From Atherix ibis (Eukaryota; Arthropoda; Insecta; Diptera; Athericidae): DNA of 64,000 nucleotides. Under the pieces are notes generated by a model. It searched no databases. It was not told the origin of the DNA and saw only the letters and a list, made by a program, of their open reading frames with translations. A program made the translations under genes and the position numbers. The stretch is taken from the NCBI GenBank assembly GCA_958298945.1, contig OY282608.1:64146951-64210950 (forward strand). Direction: 5' to 3'. Positions 1-9,470 of this stretch are shown here, piece by piece; the stretch's first letter is position 1; each line of letters begins with the position of its first letter.

Positions 1-1751
1 TGGTTTGTTGGTTTGTTGGTTTGTTGCTTTGTTGGCTTGTTGGTTTGTTGGTTTGTTGGCTTGTTGGTTTGTAGGTTTGTTGGTTTGTTGGTTTGTTGGC
101 TAGTTGGCTTGTTGTTTTGTTGGTTTGTTGGCTTGTTGGTTTGTTGGTTTGTTGGCTTGTTGGCTTGTTGCTTTGTTGGTTTTTTGGTTTGTTGGTGTGT
201 TAATTTGTTAGTTTGTTGGTTTGTTGGTTTATTTTTTTGTTGGTTTGTTGGCTTGTTGGTTTGTTGGTTTGTTGGTTTGTTGGCTTGTTGGTTTGTTGGT
301 TTGTTGGTTTCTTGGCTTGTTGGTTTATTGGTTTGTTGGCTTGTTGGTTACTTAGTTTGTTGGTTTGTTGGCATGTTGGTTTGTTTGTTTGTTGGCTTGT
401 TGGTTTGTTGGTTTGGTGGCTTGTTGGCTTGTTGGTTTGTTGGTTTGTTGGCTTGTTGGTTTGTTGGTTTGTTGGCTTGTTGGTTTGTTGGTTTGTTGGT
501 TTGTTGGCTTGTTGGCTTGTTGGCTAGTTGGATTGTTGGTTTGTTGGTTTTTTGTTTTGTTGGTTTGTTGGTTTGTTGGTTTGTGGGTTTATTTGTTTGT
601 TGGTTTGTTGGTTGGTTTGTTGGTTTGTTGGCTTGTTGGCTTATTGGTTTGTTGGTTTGTTGGTTTTTTGTTTTGTTGGTTTGTTGGTTTGTTGGTTTGT
701 TGGTTTGTTGGTTTGTTGGTTTGTTGGTTTGTTGGTTTATTTGTTTGTTGGTTTGTTGGTTGGTTTGTTGGTTTGTTGGCTTGTTGGCTTGTTGGTTTGT
801 TGGTTTGTTGGTTTTTTGTTTTGTTGGTTTGTTGGTTTGTTGGTTTGTTGGTTTGTTGCTTTGTTGGTTTGTTGGTTTGCTGGTTTGTTGGTTTGTTGGC
901 TTGTTGGCTTGTTGGTTTGTTGGTTTGTTGGCTTGTTGGTTTGTTAGTTTCTTGGCTTTTTGGTTACTTGGTTTGTTGGTTTGTTGGTTTGTTGGCTTGT
1001 TGGTTTGTTGGCTTGTTGGTTTGTGTGTTTGTTGGTTGGTTGGTTCGTTGGTTTGTTGGCTTGTTGGTTTGTTGGTTTGTTGGCTTGTTGGCTTGTTGGT
1101 TTGTTGGTTTGTTGGCTTGTTGGTTTGTTGGTTTGTTGGTTTGTTGGCTTGTTGGCTTGTTGGCTAGTTGGTTTGTTGTTTTGTTGGCTTGTTGGCTTGT
1201 TGGTTTTTTGGTTTGTTGATTTGTTGGTTTGTTGGTTTGTTGGTTTGTTGGTTTGTTGGTTTGTTGGTTTATTTGTTTGTTGGTTTGTTGGTTGGTTGGT
1301 TTGTTGGTTTGTTGGTTTGTTGGCTTGTTGGTTTGTTGGTTTGTTGGTTTTTTGTGTTGTTGGTTTGTTGGTTTGTTGGTTTGTTGGTTTGTTGGTTTGT
1401 TGGTTTGCTGGTTTGCTGGTTTGTTGGTTTGTTGGCTTGTTGGCTTGTTGGTTTGTTGGTTTGTTGGCTTGTTGGTTTGTTAGTCTCTTGGCTTTTTTGT
1501 TACTTGGTTTGTTGGTTTGTTGGTTTGTTGGCTTGTTGGTTTGTTGGTTTGTTGGCTTGTTGGCTTGTTGGTTTGTTGGTGTGTTGGCTTGTTGGTTTGT
1601 TGGTTTATTGGCTTGTTGGCTTGTTGGCTTGTTGCTTTCTTGGTTTGTTGGTTTGTTGGTTTGTTGGCTTGTTGGTTTGTTGGTTTCTTGGTTTTTTGGT
1701 TTGTTGGTTTGTTGGTTTGTAGGTTTGTAGGTTTGTTGGTTTGTTGGTTTG

Positions 1752-1779
1752 TTCGTTTGTTGGTTTGTTGGTTAATTGG
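1752..1779 (+). repeat. Recurrent composite variant: TTCGTTTG, 11-nt gap, GTTAATTGG
   Basis: TTCGTTTG at 1752-1759 is followed by GTTAATTGG at 1771-1779. The pair recurs in most blocks with the same gap (for example GTTAATTGG at 1987, 3739, 3955, 4251, 4467, 6603, 6819, 10131, 12466 and 15562, and further copies to 62 kb). It is the most AT-rich and one of the few CpG-bearing spots in the array. It may be only a hitch-hiking variant; a protein-binding role is speculative. Confidence 0.8.
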
Positions 1780-2087
1780 TTTGTTGGTTTGTTGGTTTGT
1801 TGGTTTGTTGGTTTGTTGGTTTATTTGTTTGTTGGTTTGTTGGTTTGTTGGTTTGTTGGTTTGTTGGTTTATTTGTTTGTTGGTTTGTTGGTTTGTAGGT
1901 TTGTTGGTTTGTTGGTTTGTTGGTTTGTTGGTTTGTTGGTTTGTTGGTTTGTTGGTTTGTTGGTTTGTTCGTTTGTTGGTTTGTTGGTTAATTGGTTTGT
2001 TAGTTTGTTGGCTTGTTGGCTTGTTGGTTTGTTGATTTCTTGGTTTTTTGGTTTGTTGGTTTGTTGGTTTGTTGGTTTGTTGGTTTA

Positions 2088-2099
2088 TTCGTTTGACGG
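2088..2099 (+). repeat. Recurrent CpG variant TTCGTTTGACGG and derivatives
   Basis: Three related forms mark different lineages. TTCGTTTGACGG: 2088, 4056, 4568, 6920, 47191, 49711. TTCGTTCGACGG: 21101, 23604, 33906, 37233, 40552, 42200, 44319. TTCGTTTGATGG: 10232, 12567, 15663, 18910, 21637, 24140 and further right. In the last form CpG at the end has become TpG, the change expected from methylated-cytosine decay. Confidence 0.85.
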
Positions 2100-2280
2100 T
2101 TTGTTGGTTTGTTGGTTTGTTGGTTTTTTGGTTTGTTGGTTTGTTGGTTTGTTGGTTTCTTGGTTTGTTGGTTTGTTGATTTGTTGATTTGTTGGTTTGT
2201 TGGCATGTTGGTTTGTTGGTTTGTTGGTTTGTTGGTTTGTCGGCTTGTTGGTTTGTTGGTTTGTTGGCTTGTTGGCTTGT

Positions 2281-4760
2281 TGGTTTGTTGGTTTGTTGGT
2301 TTGTTGCTTTGTTGGCTTGTTGGTTTGTTGGTTTGTTGGCTTGTTGGTTTGTAGGTTTGTTGGTTTGTTGGTTTGTTGGCTAGTTGGCTTGTTGTTTTGT
2401 TGGTTTGTTGGCTTGTTGGTTTGTTGGTTTGTTGGCTTGTTGGCTTGTTGCTTTGTTGGTTTTTTGGTTTGTTGGTTTGTTAATTTGTTAGTTTGTTGGT
2501 TTGTTGGTTTATTTTTTTGTTGGTTTGTTGGCTTGTTGGTTTGTTGGTTTGTTGGTTTGTTGGCTTGTTGGTTTGTTGGTTTGTTGGTTTCTTGGCTTGT
2601 TGGTTTATTGGTTTGTTGGCTTGTTGGTTACTTAGTTTGTTGGTTTGTTGGCATGTTGGTTTGTTGGTTTGTTGGCTTGTTGGTTTGTTGGTTTGGTGGC
2701 TTGTTGGCTTGTTGGTTTGTTGGTTTGTTGGCTTGTTGGTTTGTTGGTTTGTTGGCTTGTTGGTTTGTTGGTTTGTTGGTTTGTTGGCTTGTTGGCTTGT
2801 TGGCTAGTTGGTTTGTTGGTTTGTTGGTTTTTTGTTTTGTTGGTTTGTTAGTTTGTTGGTTTGTTGGTTTATTTGTTTGTTGGTTTGTTGGTTGGTTTGT
2901 TGGTTTGTTGGCTTGTTGGCTTGTTGGTTTGTTGGTTTGTTGGTTTTTTGTTTTGTTGGTTTGTTGGTTTGTTGGTTTGTTGGTTTGTTGGTTTGTTGGT
3001 TTGTTGGTTTGTTGGTTTATTTGTTTGTTGGTTTGTTGGTTGGTTTGTTGGTTTGTTGGCTTGTTGGCTTGTTGGTTTGTTGGTTTGTTGGTTTTTTGTT
3101 TTGTTGGTTTGTTGGTTTGTTGGTTTGTTGGTTTGTTGGTTTGTTGGTTTGTTGGTTTGTTGGTTTACTGGTTTGTTGGTTTGTTGGTTTGTTGGTTGGT
3201 TGGTTTGTTGGTTTGTTGGTTTGTTGGCTTGTTGGTTTGTTGGTTTGTTGGTTTTTTGTTTTGTTGGTTTGTTGGTTTGTTGGTTTGTTGGTTTGTTGGT
3301 TTGTTGGTTTGTTGGTTTGCTGGTTTGTTGGTTTGTTGGCTTGTTGGCTTGTTGGTTTGTTGGTTTGTTGGCTTGTTGGTTTGTTAGTTTCTTGGCTTTT
3401 TTGTTACTTGGTTTGTTGGTTTGTTGGTTTGTTGGCTTGTTGGTTTGTTGGCTTGTTGGTTTGTTGGTTTGTTGGTTTGTTGGTTCGTTGGTTTGTTGGC
3501 TTGTTGGTTTGTTGGTTTGTTGGCTTGTTGGCTTGTTGGTTTGTTGGTGTGTTGGCTTGTTGGTTTGTTGGTTTATTGGCTTGTTGGCTTGTTGGCTTGT
3601 TGCTTTGTTGGTTTGTTGGTTTGTTGGTTTGTTGGCTTGTTGGTTTGTTGGTTTCTTGGTTTTTTGGTTTGTTGGTTTGTTGGTTTGTAGGTTTGTAGGT
3701 TTGTTGGTTTGTTGGTTTGTTCGTTTGTTGGTTTGTTGGTTAATTGGTTTGTTGGTTTGTTGGTTTGTTGGTTTGTTGGTTTGTTGGTTTATTTGTTTGT
3801 TGGTTTGTTGGTTTGTTGGTTTGTTGGTTTGTTGGTTTATTTGTTTGTTGGTTTGTTGGTTTGTAGGTTTGTTGGTTTGTTGGTTTGTTGGTTTGTTGGT
3901 TTGTTGGTTTGTTGGTTTGTTGGTTTGTTGGTTTGTTCGTTTGTTGGTTTGTTGGTTAATTGGTTTGTTAGTTTGTTGGCTTGTTGGCTTGTTGGTTTGT
4001 TGATTTCTTGGTTTTTTGGTTTGTTGGTTTGTTGGTTTGTTGGTTTGTTGGTTTATTCGTTTGACGGTTTGTTGGTTTGTTGGTTTTTTGGTTTGTTGGT
4101 TTGTTGGTTTGTTGGTTTCTTGGTTTGTTGGTTTGTTGATTTGTTGATTTGTTGGTTTGTTGGCATGTTGGTTTGTTGGTTTGTTGGTTTGTTGGTTTGT
4201 CGGCTTGTTGGTTTGTTGGTTTGTTGGCTTGTTCGTTTGTTGGTTTGTTGGTTAATTGGTTTGTTGGTTTGTTGGTTTGTTGGTTTGTTGGTTTGTTGGT
4301 TTATTTGTTTGTTGGTTTGTTGGTTTGGTGGTTTGTTGGTTTGTTGGTTTATTTGTTTGTTGGTTTGTTGGTTTGTAGGTTTGTTGGTTTGTTGGTTTGT
4401 TGGTTTGTTGGTTTGTTGGTTTGTTGGTTTGTTGGTTTGTTGGCTTGTTCGTTTGTTGGTTTGTTGGTTAATTGGTTTGTTAGTTTGTTGGCTTGTTGGC
4501 TTGTTGGTTTGTTGATTTCTTGGTTTTTTGGTTTGTTGGTTTGTTGGTTTGTTGGTTTGTTGGTTTATTCGTTTGACGGTTTGTTGGATTGTTGGTTTGT
4601 TGGTTTTTTGGTTTGTTGGTTTGTTGGTTTGTTGGTTTCTTGGTTTGTTGGTTTGTTGATTTGTTGATTTGTTGGTTTGTTGGCATGTTGGTTTGTTGGT
4701 TTGTTGGTTTGTTGGTTTGTCGGCTTGTTGGTTTGTTGGTTTGTTGGCTTGTTGGCTTGT
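2281..4760 (+). repeat. Left higher-order block, copy 2 (2480 bp, internally rearranged)
   Basis: This copy shows the same marker order as copy 1. It is about 312 bp shorter than copy 1 before the GTTAATTGG pair and about 512 bp longer after it, because the downstream third is tandemly duplicated. Apart from these two length changes, variants match copy 1 closely. One point difference: the base at 199 in copy 1 (TGTGTTAA) is T in copy 2 (TTTGTTAA). Confidence 0.88.
3720..4751 (+). repeat. Internal tandem duplication of about 512-520 bp within copy 2
   Basis: TTCGTTTG followed by GTTAATTGG occurs at about 3720/3739 and again at 4232/4251. TTCGTTTGACGG occurs at 4056 and 4568. The GGCATG-to-CGGCTTG stretch occurs at about 4162-4201 and 4682-4721. 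Early markers are 512 bp apart and late markers 520 bp, so one extra octamer was gained inside the second copy. Copies 1 and 3 of the block have this segment only once, so the duplication is specific to copy 2. Confidence 0.88.
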
Positions 4761-7112
4761 TGGTTTGTTGGTTTGTTGGTTTGTTGCTTTGTTGGCTTGT
4801 TGGTTTGTTGGTTTGTTGGCTTGTTGGTTTGTAGGTTTGTTGGTTTGTTGGTTTGTTGGCTAGTTGGCTTGTTGTTTTGTTGGTTTGTTGGCTTGTTGGT
4901 TTGTTGGTTTGTTGGCTTGTTGGCTTGTTGCTTTGTTGGTTTTTTGGTTTGTTGGTTTGTTAATTTGTTAGTTTGTTGGTTTGTTGGTTTATTTTTTTGT
5001 TGGTTTGTTGGCTTGTTGGTTTGTTGGTTTGTTGGCTTGTTGGTTACTTAGTTTGTTGGTTTGTTGGCATGTTGGTTTGTTTGTTTGTTGGCTTGTTGGT
5101 TTGTTGGTTTGGTGGCTTGTTGGTTTGTTGGCATGTTGGTTTGTTTGTTTGTTGGCTTGTTGGTTTGTTGGTTTGGTGGCTTGTTGGCTTGTTGGTTTGT
5201 TGGTTTGTTGGCTTGTTGGTTTGTTGGTTTGTTGGCTTGTTGGTTTGTTGGTTTGTTGGTTTGTTGGCTTGTTGGCTTGTTGGCTAGTTGGTTTGTTGGT
5301 TTGTTGGTTTTTTGTTTTGTTGGTTTGTTGGTTTGTTGGTTTGTTGGTTTATTTGTTTGTTGGTTTGTTGGTTGGTTTGTTGGTTTGTTGGCTTGTTGGC
5401 TTGTTGGTTTGTTGGTTTGTTGGTTTTTTGTTTTGTTGGTTTGTTGGTTTGTTGGTTTGTTGGTTTGTTGGTTTGTTGGTTTGTTGGTTTGTTGGTTTAT
5501 TTGTTTGTTGGTTTGTTGGTTGGTTTGTTGGTTTGTTGGCTTGTTGGCTTGTTGGTTTGTTGGTTTGTTGGTTTTTTGTTTTGTTGGTTTGTTGGTTTGT
5601 TGGTTTGTTGGTTTGTTGGTTTGTTGGTTTGTTGGTTTGCTGGTTTGTTGGTTTGTTGGCTTGTTGGCTTGTTGGTTTGTTGGTTTGTTGGCTTGTTGGT
5701 TTGTTAGTTTCTTGGCTTTTTGGTTACTTGGTTTGTTGGTTTGTTGGTTTGTTGGCTTGTTGGTTTGTTGGCTTGTTGGTTTGTGTGTTTGTTGGTTTGT
5801 TGGTTCGTTGGTTTGTTGGCTTGTTGGTTTGTTGGTTTGTTGGCTTGTTGGCTTGTTGGTTTGTTGGTTTGTTGGCTTGTTGGTTTGTTGGTTTGTTGGT
5901 TTGTTGGTTTGTTGGCTTGTTGGCTTGTTGGCTAGTTGGTTTGTTGTTTTGTTGGCTTGTTGGCTTGTTGGTTTTTTGGTTTGTTGATTTGTTGGTTTGT
6001 TGGTTTGTTGGTTTGTTGGTTTGTTGGTTTGTTGGTTTATTTGTTTGTTGGTTTGTTGGTTGGTTGGTTTGTTGGTTTGTTGGTTTGTTGGCTTGTTGGT
6101 TTGTTGGTTTGTTGGTTTTTTGTTTTGTTGGTTTGTTGGTTTGTTGGTTTGTTGGTTTGTTGGTTTGTTGGTTTGTTGGTTTGCTGGTTTGTTGGTTTGT
6201 TGGCTTGTTGGCTTGTTGGTTTGTTGGTTTGTTGGCTTGTTGGTTTGTTAGTTTCTTGGCTTTTTTGTTACTTGGTTTGTTGGTTTGTTGGTTTGTTGGC
6301 TTGTTGGTTTGTTGGCTTGTTGGTTTGTTGGTTTGTTGGTTTGTTGGTTCGTTGGTTTGTTGGCTTGTTGGTTTGTTGGTTTGTTGGCTTGTTGGCTTGT
6401 TGGTTTGTTGGTGTGTTGGCTTGTTGGTTTGTTGGTTTATTGGCTTGTTGGCTTGTTGGCTTGTTGCTTTGTTGGTTTGTTGGTTTGTTGGTTTGTTGGC
6501 TTGTTGGTTTGTTGGTTTCTTGGTTTTTTGGTTTGTTGGTTTGTTGGTTTGTAGGTTTGTAGGTTTGTTGGTTTGTTGGTTTGTTCGTTTGTTGGTTTGT
6601 TGGTTAATTGGTTTGTTGGTTTGTTGGTTTGTTGGTTTGTTGGTTTGTTGGTTTATTTGTTTGTTGGTTTGTTGGTTTGTTGGTTTGTTGGTTTGTTGGT
6701 TTATTTGTTTGTTGGTTTGTTGGTTTGTAGGTTTGTTGGTTTGTTGGTTTGTTGGTTTGTTGGTTTGTTGGTTTGTTGGTTTGTTGGTTTGTTGGTTTAT
6801 TCGTTTGTTGGTTTGTTGGTTAATTGGTTTGTTAGTTTGTTGGCTTGTTGGCTTGTTGGTTTGTTGATTTCTTGGTTTTTTGGTTTGTTGGTTTGTTGGT
6901 TTGTTGGTTTGTTGGTTTATTCGTTTGACGGTTTGTTGGTTTGTTGGTTTGTTGGTTTTTTGGTTTGTTGGTTTGTTGGTTTGTTGGTTTCTTGGTTTGT
7001 TGGTTTGTTGATTTGTTGATTTGTTGGTTTGTTGGCATGTTGGTTTGTTGGTTTGTTGGTTTGTTGGTTTGTCGGCTTGTTGGTTTGTTGGTTTGTTGGC
7101 TTGTTGGCTTGT
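4761..7112 (+). repeat. Left higher-order block, copy 3 (2352 bp)
   Basis: Marker order matches copy 1, with a net gain of 72 bp (nine octamers) before the GTTAATTGG pair at 6603 and 6819. TTCGTTTGACGG sits at 6920. From the first GTTAATTGG to the block end, the length equals that of copy 1. A local 64-bp duplication near 5067 accounts for most of the extra length. Confidence 0.88.
5067..5194 (+). repeat. Local 64-bp tandem duplication
   Basis: GGCATGTTGG followed by TTTGTTTGTTTG and, about 45 bp on, GGTTTGGTGG appears starting at 5067 and again at 5131, exactly 64 bp (eight octamers) later. The other copies of this block have the motif set once (about 371 in copy 1, 2651 in copy 2). It is a small replication-slippage or unequal-exchange product. 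Confidence 0.85.
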
Positions 7113-8750
7113 TGGTTTGTTGGTTTGTTGGTTTGTTGCTTTGTTGGCTTGTTGGTTTGTTGGTTTGTTGGCTTGTTGGTTTGTAGGTTTGTTGGTTTGT
7201 TGGTTTGTTGGCTAGTTGGCTTGTTGTTTTGTTGGTTTGTTGGCTTGTTGGTTTGTTGGTTTGTTGGCTTGTTGGCTTGTTGCTTTGTTGGTTTTTTGGT
7301 TTGTTGGTTTGTTAATTTGTTAGTTTGTTGGTTTGTTGGTTTATTTTTTTGTTGGTTTGTTGGCTTGTTGGTTTGTTGGTTTGTTGGTTTGTTGGCTTGT
7401 TGGTTTGTTGGTTTGTTGGTTTCTTGGCTTGTTGGTTTATTGGTTTGTTGGCTTGTTGGTTACTTAGTTTGTTGGTTTGTTGGCATGTTGGTTTGTTGGT
7501 TTGTTGGCTTGTTGGTTTGTTGGTTTGGTGGCTTGTTGGCTTGTTGGTTTGTTGGTTTGTTGGCTTGTTGGTTTGTTGGTTTGTTGGCTTGTTGGTTTGT
7601 TGGTTTGTTGGTTTGTTGGCTTGTTGGCTTGTTGGCTAGTTGGTTTGTTGGTTTGTTGGTTTTTTGTTTTGTTGGTTTGTTAGTTTGTTGGTTTGTTGGT
7701 TTATTTGTTTGTTGGTTTGTTGGTTGGTTTGTTGGTTTGTTGGCTTGTTGGCTTGTTGGTTTGTTGGTTTGTTGGTTTTTTGTTTTGTTGGTTTGTTGGT
7801 TTGTTGGTTTGTTGGTTTGTTGGTTTGTTGGTTTGTTGGTTTGTTGGTTTATTTGTTTGTTGGTTTGTTGGTTGGTTTGTTGGTTTGTTGGCTTGTTGGC
7901 TTGTTGGTTTGTTGGTTTGTTGGTTTTTTGTTTTGTTGGTTTGTTGGTTTGTTGGTTTGTTGGTTTGTTGGTTTGTTGGTTTGTTGGTTTGTTGGTTTGC
8001 TGGTTTGTTGGTTTGTTGGCTTGTTGGCTTGTTGGTTTGTTGGTTTGTTGGCTTGTTGGTTTGTTAGTTTCTTGGCTTTTTGGTTACTTGGTTTGTTGGT
8101 TTGTTGGTTTGTTGGCTTGTTGGTTTGTTGGCTTGTTGGTTTGTGTGTTTGTTGGTTTGTTGGTTCGTTGGTTTGTTGGCTTGTTGGTTTGTTGGTTTGT
8201 TGGCTTGTTGGCTTGTTGGTTTGTTGGTTTGTTGGCTTGTTGGTTTGTTGGTTTGTTGGTTTGTTGGCTTGTTGGCTTGTTGGCTAGTTGGTTTGTTGTT
8301 TTGTTGGCTTGTTGGCTTGTTGGTTTTTTGGTTTGTTGGTTTGTTGGTTTGTTGGTTTGTTGGTTTAATGGTTTGTTGGTTTGTTGGTTTATTTGTTTGT
8401 CGGTTTGTTGGTTGGTTGGTTTGTTGGTTTGTTGGTTTGTTGGCTTGTTGGTTTGTTGGTTTGTTGGTTTTTTGTTTTGTTGGTTTGTTGGTTTGTTGGT
8501 TTGTTGGTTTGTTGGTTTGTTGGTTTGTTGGTTTGCTGGTTTGTTGGTTTGTTGGCTTGTTGGCTTGTTAGTTTGTTGGTTTGTTGGCTTGTTGGTTTGT
8601 TAGTTTCTTGGCTTTTTTGTTACTTGGTTTGTTGGTTTGTTGGTTTGTTGGCTTGTTGGTTTGTTGGCTTGTTGGTTTGTTGGTTTGTTGGTTTGTTGGT
8701 TCGTTGGTTTGTTGGCTTGTTGGTTTGTTGGCTTGTTGGCTTGTTGGCTT
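7113..8750 (+). repeat. Left higher-order block, copy 4 (truncated)
   Basis: It aligns with copies 1-3 from the TTGTTGCTTTG start through the TTTTTTGTTTTG modules and GGTTACTTGG (offset about 967, against 959 in copies 1 and 3). The match continues to a module at 8637, which sits at offset 1524, exactly as in copy 3 (6285). After about 8.75 kb the GTTAATTGG and GACGG markers expected next are absent and a different, shorter periodicity takes over. The right boundary is approximate. Confidence 0.75.
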
Positions 8751-9470
8751 GTTGCTTTGTTGGTTTGTTGGTTTGTTGGCTTGTTGGCTTGTTGGCTTGT
8801 TGGTTTGTTAGTTTGTTGGTTTTTTGGTTACTTGGTTTGTTGGTTTGTTGGTTTGTTGGCTTGTTGGTTTGTTGGCTTGTTGGTTTGTTGGTTTGTTGGT
8901 TCGTTGGCTTGTTGCTTTGTTGGTTTATTGGTTTGTTGGCTTGTTGGCTTGTTGGTTTGTTAGTTTCTTGGCTTTTTGGTTACTTGGTTTGTTGGTTTGT
9001 TGGTTTGTTGGCTTGTTGGTTTGTTGGCTTGTTGGTTTGTTGGTTTGTTGGTTTGTTGGTTCGTTGGTTTGTTGGCTTGTTGGTTTGTTGGTTTGTTGGC
9101 TTGTTGGCTTGTTGGTTTGTTGGTGTGTTGGCTTGTTGGTTTGTTGGTTTGTTGGCTTGTTGGCTTGTGTGCTTGTTGCTTTGTTGGTTTGTTGGTTTGT
9201 TGGCTTGTTGGCTTGTTGGCTTGTTGGTTTGTTAGTTTGTTGGTTTTTTGGTTACTTGGTTTGTTGGTTTGTTGGTTTGTCGGCTTGTTGGTTTGTTGGC
9301 TTGTTGGTTTGTTGGTTTGTTGGTTTGTTGGCTTGTTGGCTTGTTGGTTTGTTGGTTTGTTGGCTTGTTGGTTTGTTGATTTGTTGGCTTGTTGGTTTGT
9401 TGCTTTGTTGGCTTGTTGGCTTGTTGGCTTGTTGGTTTGTTGGTTTGTTGGCTTGTTGGTTACTTAGTTT
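8751..9470 (+). repeat. Short-period subrepeat zone marked by GGTTACTTGG
   Basis: GGTTACTTGG modules preceded by GGTTTTTT or GGCTTTTT come at close spacing, near 8828, 8980 and 9252. The first two are 152 bp (19 octamers) apart, far closer than in the left blocks. C-form octamers (CTTGTTGG) occur here in unusually long runs. The zone looks like local re-amplification of a single module between two block families. Confidence 0.7.

Larger units (their letters stand above)
1..2280 (+). repeat. Left higher-order block, copy 1 (2280 bp)
   Basis: The first bases, with the rare TTGTTGCTTTGTTGG variant, recur at 2281, 4761 and 7113, giving block lengths of 2280, 2480 and 2352 bp, all multiples of 8. 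Copy 1 carries, in order: a GTTAATTTGTTAG cluster near 200, GGCATG near 371, half-octamer GGTTGG slips near 610 and 758, GGTTACTTGG near 962, GTTAATTGG at 1771 and 1987, TTCGTTTGACGG at 2088, and a second GGCATG near 2202. The same order marks the other copies. The true start lies left of the window or at an arbitrary phase of the block. Confidence 0.9.

Noticed and set aside
2000..2206. Regulatory RNA, tRNA or rRNA genes, promoters or terminators
   Set aside because: With almost no A and little C on one strand, intramolecular Watson-Crick stems are practically impossible, and no TATA-like or tRNA box sequences stand out from the repeat.
4981..6867. Longest open frame (628 codons), apparently a cysteine/tryptophan-rich hydrophobic protein
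   Set aside because: It is the octamer translated: the same 8-residue period appears in all three + frames at once, without ribosome-binding or Kozak-like context, codon bias or a conserved domain. It ends only where a variant makes a stop.
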